A stretch of DNA of 64,000 nucleotides from Branchiostoma belcheri. Its lineage: Eukaryota > Chordata > Leptocardii > Amphioxiformes > Branchiostomatidae. The stretch is taken from the NCBI RefSeq assembly GCF_001625305.1, contig NW_017803854.1, forward strand, positions 1,578,213 through 1,642,212, written 5' to 3'. Each line of letters starts with the position of its first letter. Positions within the stretch are counted from its first letter, which is position 1. The notes under the pieces were generated by a model. The model worked only from the letters and a program-made list of their open reading frames with translations. It was not told the DNA's origin and did no database searches. The translations under genes were made by a program, and so were the position numbers. Positions 22,513 to 37,500 of the stretch are shown here, one piece after another.

Positions 22513-25500
22513 GTAAGTAACATTTACACTTGAACCACAAACTACAAGTCACGTTTGCATGAATGGTCACTGACTGCATATCAAAATGCACGAGCGTTTG
22601 CCAGTGGTTCAGTGCCAGTTTTTTGTTTGTTTTGTCTGTGCGCTATATGGATTACTGCTAGACGGAAATTTTATCTCAATTTTAGCACAGCTGCTTTAAC
22701 GCATAATCCCCGAAAAATGCCCCTAGTTTGATAAGAAGAAATTAGCGTCCAATACCGTTGCTATAAAAAAATAAGCGTACGTAAAAAAAAAAAAGTGTTC
22801 ACTGTTAGTGTTATGTGAAGGGCGTGGTGGACACAGTTTACCTGGTACGCAGTGGCACCTGCTTCATGGTATCAAATGACATCACTTCCATTTGAGTTGT
22901 TTTGGTCTAGTAAGGTTAGTCATAGACAGAGCAAAGTCTATGGTGGTGAAAAGAGTGGAATAAGATAAAAAGACAAATTTCCTTTCCATAAGAATTATGT
23001 TGGTTGTACTGTCTGCGAAAAGTGAGCATTGTCAATACCCAGGTAGACAACATTTTTATGTTGTCCAGGAAAAATTACCACCCTTCCCCAAAAAGAAATA
23101 TTGTCCAAAAAAAATGAAGAAAAGTAGCCTTTTCAGGATAATGATGAATCCCTAGATATAATTGTGGATTTTCGAAGAAGAAAATGTTTTTTTTTAAAAT
23201 TAAGGGTACTTTGAGTCACAAAACTCAAAGCAGTCACAAAACTGAAACTCAAAAAAGGAAACACAAGAAAATGCAATGGTCTAACATTTCATGTACACAG
23301 AAGCCTGCATAGTTTTTCAACTGCCATCTTTGTGCCAGTCCCACTTTGCACTTGAATTGCTTTTTAGTCGTGTGGTAGTGAGTGCTTTTATAATAGTCTG
23401 AAAGGTTGCCCTCTGAAGTTAAGAGCTACACTCCAGGCAGAGCTTTAGGCTTTGGCCTATTTTTAACATGTTTTCAGGCACTTTTATCAGCTTCCTTTTT
23501 AGTACTAGTATCTTTTCTTACACCCCAGATACTACCCTGGCAATTTTGATGCTGTCTTGCCAATTTGTTACTGAGTCTTGCCAATTTGATTCTGTCTCGT
23601 AGCCACCGAAAGATCTCTACTCAGAGATTAGCTAAAAGCCACCCTGTGAATATACGCACATGTAACTACAGTTCAGATCTGACATACATACATACATTAG
23701 CGGCCTATCAGCCGGGCTCTATGCCATCACATACAACTCTACAGTTCTCTGCATCTAACATTACATTTCCTAAGTACTAAGTATTCGAGTTCTATGCCAG
23801 TGTCTCTAGTTAAGGTATCGGTAAAAGTCAGACTTCTACAGTGTACTCGACCTCTTGGCTTCCAGAGAAGGACAGAAGAAACGATTTCCTGCTTAGCTCG
23901 ATAGCAATGTCCTGCAAATTTTACCCTGCGATGGGTAAGTTTTTGAGACAGCCTCAGAAGACCCCCATATATTGTTTGAATAGTAGCATGTTGTGTCCAT
24001 GATATATTTTGTGCCCTTCACAGTAACTTAATGTAACTCAGATCTGACACCAGTGGTATCGTTCACGTCCAGCGAATCTAATTCCCCCTATATCGACATA
24101 CCACATGTAGTCAATTGCCCATCGTGTAATGGATCATTGGTATTTGCTCTGTGGGACAGACCGAACCCGATAAAGGATTACGCTGTCTCGCATTATCTTG
24201 TGTCGGTCCCGTGACGCGCATGCAACATTTATCCCTCCGCTACACCTAAAGGGCTCGAAATTCATTTTTGGGAATAGGTGCACTGGTGCACCCAACCTAA
24301 AAAGATGGGTGCACAAAAAAAATTTTTGGGGCGCACCATATGAAACAAAACTGCAGGTCTTACTGCTCCTCTTCTGAGCTTGAATCTGAAATGGGAGCTA
24401 ACTTCAAAATCTTAAACAACTACAAAGATTTTCTGACACTTAGATGCCAAGAATATCCAGTATTACACATTTAATATGTACAAAAATACCTACAAAAATA
24501 TTTGGGTGCACCAGAGCACCTACAGAAAAAAATTAGGTGTGCACAGCTCCAATTTTGGGTGCACTAAGGTGCACATGCACCCAGTATTTCCAGCCCTGCT
24601 CTGCTACACCCCCGAAAGTGTGCTCCGGCAAAGGTCGGCTAAATCATGCATGAGTGACATTTGTTAAGTCCTTCCCACAACAGGCAACGTCAGCTCCTAT
24701 TGTGGTTAGGGTCTGCTTAGCATTCTGCTCGCATCCAAGCCAACACTCAACCGTAATTTTCCCAACCACCTACTATGTTCTGGGCATTCTATCATGTCCT
24801 TGGCTCTGGCTTGCATATGTTACTTGATAAGATGTGAATAATGCATACTCAGAGTGAGATTGCAAAGTAATATAGTTTGTTATTGGTAAATTGATACTTT
24901 TGCGTAGTTTTCTAAAAAGTAATGGTTGAATGATGAACACATTTTCCCTGTACATAGACTGTAGACTTCTTTCCATAATTCTTTGCCTTGCAGCGGATGC
25001 CCTTAAAGTTCTATTTTCTGCAAATGATTTTCCCTTGCAGAGGATAATTGTACATTACCTGAACAAAATATGTCATACACAAGTGTTAGTAAGCCATCAT
25101 AAGTACAGTCTAAAACTGTTAGGTATGACAACGTTGGCAGCTCTGCATTGGAGAATTATCTGGAAGTCTCTTATTCCCTAGAAAATTTCATGAATCTGCC
25201 AAGAAATTGAACAATTTAGGAAGGAATTGGTCTGAGGCGTAGACGAGAATACTAAAGAGAGAAAATTCAGATACACATGAATGAAGAAATGATACCAATG
25301 TTCTATGTTTCTTTCTTTGAAATTGAAGTAGTGAACTTCAGAAGTCTAAAAATGGTTAGCCAATGAGGAATCAAAATTCACGTGTATGATCATTTTTTAT
25401 CTGTTTTACTACTTTTTAGTACATTTTGTGAGCCTTCTAAAAATGTAGAAAATCATGTATGATGTATGCTTATATCATAGCTATAAATGAATGACATTCA

Positions 25501-28500
25501 TTCATTAAGCCCTGTACTGTAAATGTACCAGGTCTCTAATGGTTTTATGTAAGTCCATTTTGGGTGGGCGGAAGCATCCTTATCCCCCATCCCAGCCTGC
25601 TCCCCCACTGAGCTCAGGTAATTATCTGTGGTTGTCATTGAAATGTCACCCTGGATCACAGTTGTCATGGTTTTTAGCGATTTTGAAAGCCTTAAAAGAG
25701 ACTGGTTGGTGCATTATGTATGATAAGTGGGCCGTGAAAATTTCTCTCTTTTTTCTGCACGAGGCCCGTTGCAGATTTCTAAAAAAAATTTCATATTGTG
25801 GCATTAAAATCATCTTGTGTTTTCAAAGATATTATGTTTTGTTTACTTAGGCCACACCAATTTAATTTGTTGGTTCTCGGATTCGCCTCTTCGTTTTTTT
25901 CTGATTTGCAAAAAAAAAAAAATTTGATTCTGATCCTGAATCAACTGAAAAATGCTCATGTTTTGCCCCCAACAGTTAATGAAAGTCCTTTTCTTCCTAG
26001 TTGTTACAGTTTTCCCATCTATCATTGCAGTGGTTTGATTAAAAGTTCAAAATTCAATGTTTAGATTTTAACCCAGCCTTTTGTGTTGACTTCATGGCTC
26101 ATTCCGTAGCATTTAAGCCTATAATAGGATGCCTAGACCTGTTTTTATTTTTATTTTTTTTTTCCCTGTCACTTCATATTTTTTCAGAAAAAATCCGAGA
26201 ACCAACAAATTAAATTGGTGTGGCCTTAGTTTGGGCAGTGTTGACTAAATAGTTCATTTTTATTTTCTGTGTTTAAATATTACAGGTATGTATTGAACTC
26301 AAGGGCTGGGATAAACACAAACAAAATGAATATATTTGTTGCTTCTTTCAAACATACGACTCAGACATTGTCACATTGGTATCACTGATATATATTCTGT
26401 ATGTAATTTGCCACATACATATATTCTGTACGTAAGATGAAGTTATCTATACATGTACATGTATTTAACTTTGTTAGATCTTTAGTTGTAGAAGACCTGG
26501 ATACAAAAGTCCCTGTACTTTTTGTTGTGTCAATAAAGAATCCTATAAGGAGAAAGTCAAGTCAATCAATCAAGTCGACACCTTTAAAAGAAGTAAAAGG
26601 TACATGTTCAAACCAAGGAAACCATAGCAGAATGTGACAAGAGGACGCATTGGTAGTCGCTCGTACTTGCACGCACCAAAGCTAGTACAAACATTGGCCC
26701 TGGCACATTTCGGGGGGCAATAGCTCGTAACAGTTGTTTCGGATTCCTTCAGCTATTGTGACTGGTGTTGCGCAATGGCATGGTCCTTTCAAACCTTTTT
26801 GGCGGGGCTGTATAAGAAAACATTTGTTTTACTAGGCCTGACCTGAAAGTCAAACATCCGCAAGCAAATGAAATGTTGTGTGGGTGCTGCTTTCAAATCC
26901 TTTATGTTTAATGTACTCTGGTAGCCTCTATTAAGTATTAAGGTAAATAGGCTGTAAAATGGTATGGAATTAATGATGAAATAATCTTGAACTTCATAAG
27001 ACTTCACAAGATCACAAAAAGGGATTTAGGATTTGTTTTCAAAGAGGGTAGTATAATATATATTAAGCACATTGAAAAAACTGTCCGATATAATAATTTT
27101 TAAACACTTATGTTGGACAAGATGGCCAAGGTTCAATGTGTTATGTCCTTTCCGAATTCGTATATACCAGCTTGGCGAATTTAAAGTTTTTAAGGCTCTA
27201 GTTAGATAAATATTGATTTTTTAGGTATTTGGAATGGAAGAAGGAACTGAGCAAACCAAAAACACCAATATCATTAATAAAGAGGAAGGCATAAAAGCAA
27301 GTAAGTTATTAAATGTCAAAAGTTATTAAATATCATACATTAAATGTCACATATTGGGTTGATTGCTTTGACAACAAAGTTTGTCAATAGCAAGAAATCA
27401 GAAATACAAGTTATATGAAATGTCCGGGATCACAAAATGTATATCTACATGATGTATCTGTGTGGACAAAACAGGACATTCGATTGATCGTTGGTATCGT
27501 TTGTTTATTTTGTCATAATCAGTCAATGCCTAGCAACCTTAATTAGGCCGTCTTTCCTGTCCCAGGGGACATACATATGCATGACACGAGGTTCATTTGC
27601 TCCATTGAATGGGCTATCTTTAGAAGACATCGTTTTGTACGTAGGTTAATTTCGTTTCCATGTACATTATTTGCCTGTATGTCTACGTGTATTTTTACTT
27701 TTAGACCTTACAAAAGTCGCTGTACTTTTGTTGTGTCAATAAAGTATACATCTCATATCAACATGAACTGTTGTAAATATACTGTGTAACTGGTGAAATT
27801 ATGTCTTTGGAAATGAGATGGATTAAAACGTGTAATTTACATTGGTGTATGGTAAAACAAGGACCCTTTGAAACCACCTTGTCCATTTTTAAACGTATTT
27901 GGGTGACGGAAGATGTAGGGTGTGTATTTTTTTTTCATTTTGAGGTTTTAGGGGAAATGTAATAAAAATGTCTGTGAAAAAAAATACCTTTCTTAGAAGA
28001 AATATTCACTGTATCAACAGTTCTAGTCATCCTTCCAAATCCATTGCTGATATAGAATATTACAAATGCCACAATGCGAAAAGATTAGGATCCAAAAGCC
28101 CTCTTTTATCAATTTGACAGGTAAGCCTGGCAGCATGCAAGCTTTTCAGCATCCATACATGTAAGTACACGTAACCCACAGTTGAGCTACACAAATGGGT
28201 CGGGTAGTCAGTGCTTCACATTTTCTAATTCTTTTACAGATCAAAATTTAGATATCTGTAATCCTTTTCTTTGGCCATGAGTGACATTTGATTAATACTG
28301 GTCTCAACTCCAAACCTGATAACAATATACATGTATTACTGCGATCAATTAGGCTACACTGAAAGCTTTGTGTATCTTGACAACATCATTGATTTATTTT
28401 ACAGCAACAAATTTTTAGGGACACGGAGGCCAGAAATTATCACCAAATTGAAAGACAAGATTATATAGAATCCTCGCGTCACTTGTAGTTGTAGCCAATC

Positions 28501-31500
28501 TCCAGAAATTGAAGAGCTAGAAAATCATTCTGTAACTTTGATAATTAAAATTTAAATGACTTGGTAGTTATGTTGCCACCAGTCAATCTCCATGTCCATT
28601 GGATGTTCTCCAATATCATTTTCACAATACAGTTTTCTGGTAAGAAATCCATTCAATATTATTTTAGCCACTGCTTTATATTTTATTTTAGTCCTAAAAC
28701 TGCTTTTGACTGGCACAGGCTTTCAGTTACAAAAGCCGCCATAGAACAGTTTTTCATCCTTCTATGATCTGAGAGATGTTTTGCTCTTTGATATCAATCT
28801 CCATTGGCAAGAAAATTTTTTCATGGCTGCAAGGCAGTATCAACTTGACAAGACAGTGAATCTGTATCATTCACAGGCCAGTATCCAGCAAGCCACCCAA
28901 AATCTGGCAAAATAAGAGATACCACCAATACAAAAAGAAAGCCTGATAAAAATGCCCCCAAAATATGTTGAGAAAAATAACCCGAAGCCTAAAGCTGCGA
29001 CATGCGTGAAGAGTACTTTGATGTCTCAGATGAAAGAGAAAACAGTTTGGCTTGCCAGAAGCAATATGCAAGGATTCATTCCCTGCTGGTAGACTAATAT
29101 GAAGTACATGTAATAATCAATGTTCTTAAAGATGCCAGTTGGGGGCTGCAGAAGCTGTTGGGGCGATAATTAAGTGTGTGACGTTTTCTATCAGGGTCTC
29201 CTAAGCAACAGATGGAAAATCTAAGTGGTCCTGGAGATCTGAGTTATCCTCAAACATATCCAATTTGTTCCATTTTCTTTGATCACGCCAGCTCGGTTCT
29301 GTTAGAGATGGCAAATTAGGTACATCAGTAGTCAGCGCAAATTAGGCACAGTGAGTGCTAGTTACTCTCAAAGGAAAGGTTTTATTTTTGACGTACATGT
29401 TTGAGGCATTTTTGTAAGTTGGTATTTGTTTTTATGACAGGCAAACAAATGGATATTGCCCTGCCGATTTGATATTGTCTTGCCAATTTGATGTTCGACA
29501 CAGGCCAAATGATGTTTCTTGTCCTGTGTAAATCGGCCCTAACTTGCAGCCACAAAAAAATCTGCTCGTGGACTCATTTACATTCTGTAGCCTGCATCAA
29601 GTCCTAACCTTAACAGGCAAATACACAACCAGCGTACCTTCCAACATTACGGTACACAGGTTGGATCAGTTGGCATTTTCAATTTGGCATACCTAAATCT
29701 TCAAGCAGGGCTATAAGCTTAGGATAGCTGGGAAACAAACCCTAAGTAAAAGGTGTGTTTTGTTATTTTTAGACTTACATCACCAATAAGGAAATAGGTC
29801 TGTTTCCTTCTTCTTCATCTAGCCAGCTGGGATGAGAGCATTACCTTCTCGATTGAGGTAGTAAAAGCCGAGAAAGGTGATGGTTTATGGTTCAATGAGA
29901 CCAAAGTACCATCTCGTTATCTCAGTTCAGAAGTACCTGTAAGTGTTAGTACAAAAGGCCGGCTTTGCTGCTGGTCATTTCATTACAAAGTAGGCTGAAT
30001 CAACCTTACACATTCAGGGAATGGAGGTGCAGAAATATTATGTCCTATGACTGAGGGTGTTTAAAAGCTGCGAACACAGCCATGCATGTTTGTTTACGTT
30101 CTCACAAGTATTTTGTGATGGTGTCATAAATATGTACTGTATGTTGGATATGAGAGTATAGGACGGATACTAGTATGTTTAATAAAGTATAATCAAGTGA
30201 CAAATCACACTAAAATGTACGTTGTTTTTCAAATTTTTGTGATGCAGCTTGAATGCTAAAAGCACGCTATGCTATCTATAAATTTGGCCAATAAATAACT
30301 ATGTCAAGTGCCGCTAGTCACATTTGTTATCACCTCTGGATGTAGAAGTTACACATGGACTTTACTCACCGGCAATTTCAGCTAATATTTAAACAATACT
30401 GATGTTTGCCAGCTGTAACGGTTGTTATGTAGCCTCAGTTTTTAAGGGGGCGTGAGTTTATAAGGGCAGACAATAAACTTGTCCAGGATGTAAGCTTAAA
30501 CTAGTATTTAATGACATTTCGTTCCATTTAGTGGGTGTGTTGCACTAGGTGTTTGAAAACGTAATACAACCAAAAATTTGTGTCCCCAGAATGAAATTCA
30601 ATGTGTATGGATAATTTTGATTTCCTTTTTCTCTGTGTCTTTAGAATGTCTTTTTGCTAAGATGTCACAAAATGTAAGAATCACAAATTTCTATTTTGCT
30701 CCATCCATTTTCACATTTTCAACGATTATTGTATTATTTACATAAGAGATTAGGTCAGAGAGAGATAGTCGGGGTATTGGTACATGTGCATTAGTGATAT
30801 GATACACAATGCACAGTGCAGGACTCCACAGTAGCTACATGCAGTAATTGAGTTGTACCAGGAACTGGGACAAGGGCTTTTCAAGGAGACTTTCAATGAC
30901 ATTTTAAGTACATTGAGTAGAGGATGTGACATGGATACATGTACAGAGTGGCACTGCCCAAACCAGTGATAGGTCACTACTGTAAATCTCCAAGCAGATG
31001 TTTTGGTTCCTATTTGCCACAAAAGACAGTATCAAATTGGCCAGGCAGTATCCATTTACCAGACAGTATGCATTGGCCACCCAATTCGGTGGCTAACGAA
31101 CACTCCTCTGGCCAATGGATACTGCCTTGCCACTGTATGATCTGTTTGGAGATTAACTGCTGTAACTGCATTTCTAAGCTCTCTGCCTGGTTTCGGCATG
31201 GGTTTCATTCCCATGTTCCAATTGCCAGGGTAGACTGTAGCTATGCACCTCTTGTTTCACTACCTTCCCAGTCATTCACAGCCCATTTTTCAAAGACTGT
31301 CACAAGCTGTCTGGACATTGATGTCATCTCTATATATAACACAGATAACGCGGTGGATACCATAATTTTCATATGAAATATTTATTGTCATCTCTAACAT
31401 CTCATTAATAATAAAGTATGTAAGAGACATGAGTGAACCATGCATGGGTGATTTTGATATCTCTGAAACATATATTTTGTACATAATGTACTTGCAATCG

Positions 31501-34500
31501 TGTTTGATACGTTTTAATTGAAAACATCTGATGCACACCATAGCTAGCAAATCGTATATCTTTTATCTGCCTTGCCCCCTCCTCTTATACTGTATCAAGA
31601 GATATTAATGGCTATCCTAAGGCGTTTATTATTCTTCTTGTAGTTATAGATTAGATAAAAGTGTATTTTAGACATTTCAAAGTGAGAAAGAGCATAGAAA
31701 AGACTCTATATTACATTACATTCTGCTACTGATGAGAGAAGTAATGGTGTAATAAGAAAAGTTATATTGCTGGCTCAAATAAATGACAATTTGATAAATG
31801 GCAACTTAAGACTTAATGAAATGATACCAGCAGGCAAGGGTAGTCCTCCTGTGTCTTCCATCAAATCAAATTGGGTGTGTAATTTGGCATGAAATCTGGG
31901 GTGTTCTGGCATATTGGAACCATATGTTGGGAAGGATGGGAGTTTTAACTGTCTTCCTACCACTGCCTATTACCATGTAGCCAAAATAAGCACATTGCCA
32001 GGAAAGGTCCTGTATATTGTGCAATGATTGTAGTACGTGTAGTTCTATTTTTCACATTTTTGCAGAAAAGACCTTTAAAAAATCGTCACAAAAACAGGCC
32101 TATAAAAGCTCAGCCTGGAGAGTATTTTACCTTACAGAATTGTTTCAACTGTGGGAAAACCTACTTTTGCCTGAGCCCCTCCTAACACAAATTTGAGTCC
32201 CAAATGAAAATAAATGAATTCACAGTAGCGATATAGCAAACAAGTACTTCTTCTGTTGATAGAACCCCCTTGGTCATTAGCAGGAAGAAAGCCTATCCTG
32301 TTTACGTGACTGAAGTTGTTTTCTCAATTGTCACAGCTGCCCAGTTCACCTTAAGTGTTTACCAATTGTCCCAGGCTTCACAGAGTTACGGAGCCCTTGA
32401 CAGGGAATGCCTATTTACTGGCTACCTTATAAGTAAGCCTTTGGCCGGAGGTATTTCTTAGTAGGTTAGATATGAGATTAATAGAATAACCCTGCTGCTT
32501 AGCAGATCAATGTTGGCAAACTTTGCTGTCGGGGGACAATTTATTTTTGGCATATTGAGGAAAAGATAAATGGCAAGTCTATATTTGTCTTCCTCCCACA
32601 AACCTGACAATCATAATTGATATTGTTTATAATGTTTGTTTATTGCAAATTCTTGCCCGAGGGCTAATTGCAGGAACAGAAGAAACATATGGTATAAAAA
32701 CAGACAATTAGTACACATAGAACTACTGATACTGTAACTACTAAGAAACTTCTGGTAAAAACTACTACTGGGTTTGACTTCTTTTTTGAAGCCAGAGGAA
32801 GACAAAGGATCCCACTTTTCCTATAATTTGTGGGTTTTAGGATGTTAAGAGGAGAGTAGTTTTCTTTTCATTTGTATATGTGTGAAAATTTGGGTAGAAT
32901 TTGGAGGCTACATCAAAGAGTTCATTTCATTCATTGCTATAGAGGGTATAATATAGTAGAGGGGATTCATTCCTCAAGCTAACCGACATCTTGCACACGC
33001 TGTCGTCCCTCAGTAAGACACCTGGAGCCGCATAGTTCCTGTTTAGAACTTCTATTCAGCCTGTCACACAAATTGTGATATTGTGTATAATATTATGCAG
33101 TGTTACAGTGACTTGAAAATAATTTTTTTTCTTCAAAAGAAACCTATCTTTTGAAGAAAAAAGTGGAAATAAAACTTTTAAAAGAACAGACAGCACCTGT
33201 TATAATGTATAAAGGATAGGCTTAAGAATAGTTACCGTTCTATTTGTCCTTTGAAACGGAAGCGGTAGTAACTGGCTTCTTTTAAATCACTCTGCTAGAG
33301 TTGGCATGGCTGCTAAGCCTATCGGTGTATGCAGAATTAGTGACTATTTAAGTTAACAAGCTCTCCGGGGGTCCTAAAAAGGTTATAGTTAAGACTAGGT
33401 GCTTACACAAACATCTGGAACCTACCCAACATAAACTTAGGCACCTGATGCTAAATAGAATACTAGATGGAGTAAATTATGTTGTTACAACAAGAGTCAT
33501 GTCAAACCAGCTCCCATGGAGTTAAGAGGCCCCAATGCCCTTTTTGTGTAAGACATAATCAGTCATTCAAGTCTCATGATTTAAAGCAATTAAAAATTTA
33601 GCATAATTTGGTAATCAGCGTCAAAAATTTTGCAAAATTTGCAATCACTACTCGCAATAAATACAAAACCTCACCATTCTGTATGTCTTCCATTATTTCA
33701 GAGATCATCAATAAAGTTCTGGGAGGAGAGGACATCCTGAACTTCATCCTGACATCATGGCAGCAGGTGAGGCACTCATTCCTTTCTTTCATTCATTCAT
33801 TCCATTTGGCCATGGACTACATCTGCTGGGTAATCTGTGATGCCCTCAGCATCAGTACATGATCCAAAGTATTACCCAAGAAAACGCACTGTTTTTGCTC
33901 TGTTTCTTCTTCTTCTCCAAACAAATAAGACCTGAACCAGATGTCTGTCACCATGGTAACTGGTGTTGGGTTACATCATGTTGCAATTTTATAGCAGGAG
34001 GGATTTAGAGTCCTGTCACCATATATATATAACGTGTTTGAATAAGAAGCAACAGAGCCGACCATATGCAAAGGTAAACATTATGCATTTTCTCTGCAAA
34101 TGTTAACTTTCTTATTTCATTTCCAGTTGGCTGTGGACTACAGTTACATGCTTAGGCTAGAAGTGCTTGTGATGATTGTAATATTTCTTCATAGCCAATG
34201 TTTGATGAAAATGAAACCCCGATTTATTTCCAGTTGGCCGTGGACTACATACACTGGGTCATCTGTATCTGCTTCAGTATTGCCGATATAACCGCCCTTT
34301 GGCGTAACATACCTGGTCCAGCTTTGCAGACACGCGGTGTGGCAGCAGCTAGTTATATCACACCAATCTTTACATATTTAATTCAAGGAGTTGTGGTGGC
34401 CTCAGCATCCGTACATGACCCAAAATGTTCTTTCATTTCCAGTTGGCCGTGGACTACATTGGCTGGGTGATCTGCGGTGCCCTGGGCGTGGTGTTCCTGC

Positions 34501-37500
34501 TGCTGCTGCCTCTAGTCGGCTGCATCTTCTGCTGCTGCCGCTGCTGCGGGAACTGCGGAGGGAAGATGCAGCAGAAGGAGGAGGACAGGACCGGATGCTG
34601 GCGAGCCTTCCACTCCGTCTGCCTCTTCGTCGTCACCGTCTTCATGGGGTAAGTGTCTGAATTGTTACAGTTATTGTAGTATATCCTCCAGGGTTTGAGA
34701 AACAACGTGGTGCTTGTACTGTGCATAGTCAAGTTGTTACTGGCCCTTCTTCTGGACCAAGAGGTTGGGACTATGAATCTCATTTTTTGTCGCTCCTTCC
34801 ACTCCATCTGCCTTTTCGTCGTCACCGTCTTCATGGGGTAAGTGTCAGGACTATGTTATATCTTGGGTTTGAGAAACAACATGGTGCATGTACTGTGCAT
34901 AGTCAAGTTGTTACTGGCCCTGCTTCTGGACTAAGAGGTTGGGAGTTGGAATCTCGGATGCTGGCGAGCCTTCCTCTCCGTCTGCCTCTTCGTCGTCACC
35001 GTCTTCATGGGGTAAGTGTCCATGCCCGTAGCTACGAGGGGTGTTGGCTTCTTCCCCCCACAAGGCTCAAAGGTCCACTTTTCATCTAAAGGTCCAAGAT
35101 TTTTCCTTTGAAATCTTCCTGAACTGTTAAGTAGGGCCTGCAGGGTAGAGTAGTGATTACAAATTATGTAAAATTTTCACTGGTGACTACAAATTAGACT
35201 ACCTTATCCTTCTGTGCACATAGGGCAGCCATTTGCCAAGTTCTGGTTTTCATCTTGACCTAGTAACAGACGATAGCCACTTCCTCTGCCACCTTTCATT
35301 TATCAGAGCTGATAACAGACTACATTTAAACATCTTTAGTTATGGAAAACCTTGACTTTGGCTGTAAATTACTGAGACTTACAAGACAATGCCTTATGAA
35401 AAAGAGCATGCAGGGCCAATGCTGAATAGGTTACAGTAAAACAGCTACCATATTTTCTTTAGAGAGAGAGAGCAATGAAATGAAGTCTGTGAGATGCATA
35501 CAACTGTGTAGAAAGAGATCAGAAAACTCATGTCATCATCTGTTTTCCCCTAGAACCGGCGTGGCGCTTGCCCTCATGTCCAGCATGCAGATGCAGCCCT
35601 CGATAACCGGCGTTAGCCAAACCGTCAAAGATGCCTTTGCCGACGTTCCCACCTACATCAACAACACCAAAACTGTAAGTCAACCCATCTATGTTCCAAT
35701 GGCAATGAAATATACTATGATAAATAGCAAAAACCTCATAGAATGCTAGAATTCTAAGCCGCAGAAACATTGTAAAAGCTTAATTATGTGTGATAAACTT
35801 AAAGCTCATTAAAAAATAAGCCCTTACCACAAAAAACTCTGCACAGGAAAATAGCAAAAAGAGACAGCAATGTATACTGTATAAAAATATTCCATTCCTT
35901 AAGCAGTTCTAAAGTAGCATACCTGTCCATACATGTACATTTACATTGTACATGTACACAAGTCGGCACTCTGAGATATCCAAATAATTTTTATAATATT
36001 ATATCCCTTTTTCAGCAACTGAACTACATCGTGAACCAGCAGTTCAACACGGTGTACGATGCAGTCATCCAGGACATTGACGGTGAGCCTTGATAAATTC
36101 GTCATGTCAACACATCAAGTTCATCTGTGTTTGTAGATGCATGTTTAAAGTTAAAACTTTTGATCCAAGTCAAGAGATTGTTCTCACCTAGAGCTTTCGG
36201 GCAGGTCACTGACCCAGGGAGACTTGTCTCATGGCTTCTCTGACTTGTGACAATATTAGGCAGTGTGCCTTCATTGGGGCAACAGACTGGGTTTTTTTTT
36301 ACAAATGAACACCTAATATTGTCTTTATACTGTGAATGAAAGATTGTTTGTTCCCACAGACCGTGGCACTCTGGTAGGAGGCCCAGTACATGACGGACTC
36401 AAGGGTGATGTGTACCCAGCAATAGACGCTGTCATCGCTATGGGAGACAGTAAGTTGTGTTTCTTTGTATCATGGTGACAGTTGAACCCCCTTCTGCAAC
36501 ATTTTAGTTTGAACAATGAATTTGGATATTTTACTCATTGAAAAAAGGTCAATGATAGTCCAGTATGTAAATGTAAATGTACATATTGATGCGTCGATGA
36601 AGGTTAGACATCCAGGTAATACGATACGCCAAAAAACAGTTACTCAAGCAACTGGATATGATTTTCAAAATCATATCCAGTTGCTTGAGTCACTGTTTTT
36701 TGGCGTACATATTGATGTACCACTAAATAAATATTCTGTTATTACAGCTATATCCACCACCAGTGATGCCCTGCAAGCGGTGAACAACTCACTGACTGTG
36801 CTCCAGTCGAAGGGAACAGACCTCTCCAACAATCTCACCGATATAAGTAACAGTCTGGATGGCGCTACAGTCTGTGCAGGAGGCGATACTGTCTGTACTA
36901 CATTCTTTAGCACTCTGGACACTTCTGGGCTGAAAACAGAGGCCAACTTCAGCGCAGTAAGTCCTCTGTTTCTCAGAACAGTTACCAGGTTGAAAACAAA
37001 GATTCTACTATGCAACAATATCTATCACACTTTCTGTTGTCACGATGTCTTAAACATATTCTTAGGGAAACCAACTCTTAGGAATTACCGTGCTATTGCT
37101 TTTATGTCAGGGCTAGAAACTACTTGACCATAGTACATGGACCAGTGCAAGTTGGGTGCAGTTAGACATCAGAAATACCCGTGTACAGCTCCAATTTTAC
37201 CTGACTGCAGTATTTTGGAGCGCTGTATATCCAATGATGCTATATGGTACAATGCTGGGGACAAATGTTACATGTACATTTACATGTATGATATAGTAGT
37301 TTTATTTTAATAAGCTTAAACAGATAACAAGCCTCACTGATGGAAGTATATTCAATTCAGTATATTGTGATAACACTGTTTTTCCCTTCACAGCTGGACA
37401 TTGGATCAGAGCTTCAGAGTGTGAACAGTGTGCTCGGCACTAACCTCACAAGCCTTGCCCTGCAGGTGAGTTGTTTCATCATTTCAAGTGTCTGAATCAA

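Larger units (their letters stand above)
22513..33701. other. prominin intron 1 (about 11.2 kb)
   Basis: No constitutive exon found. It contains a hAT-like inverted-repeat element (24251-24598), a large foldback (25848-26228), paired repeat copies (26450-26545 and 27662-27752), an inverted-repeat element with target duplication (30985-31155), and one candidate alternative exon (29823-29938). Confidence 0.6.

Noticed and set aside
30939-31376. 145-codon open frame
   Set aside because: It runs through the inverted-repeat element at 30985-31155 and shows no domain; its length is explained by the element, not by coding selection.
34693-34955. tRNA-like B box (ggttgggagttggaatctc) in the repeated unit downstream of exon 3
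   Set aside because: There is no matching A box at the right distance and no cloverleaf; a tRNA-derived SINE origin is possible but unsupported.
36516-37127. 203-codon open frame
   Set aside because: Only 36748-36956 is a prominin exon; the rest is the hairpin element and intron read in the same frame.
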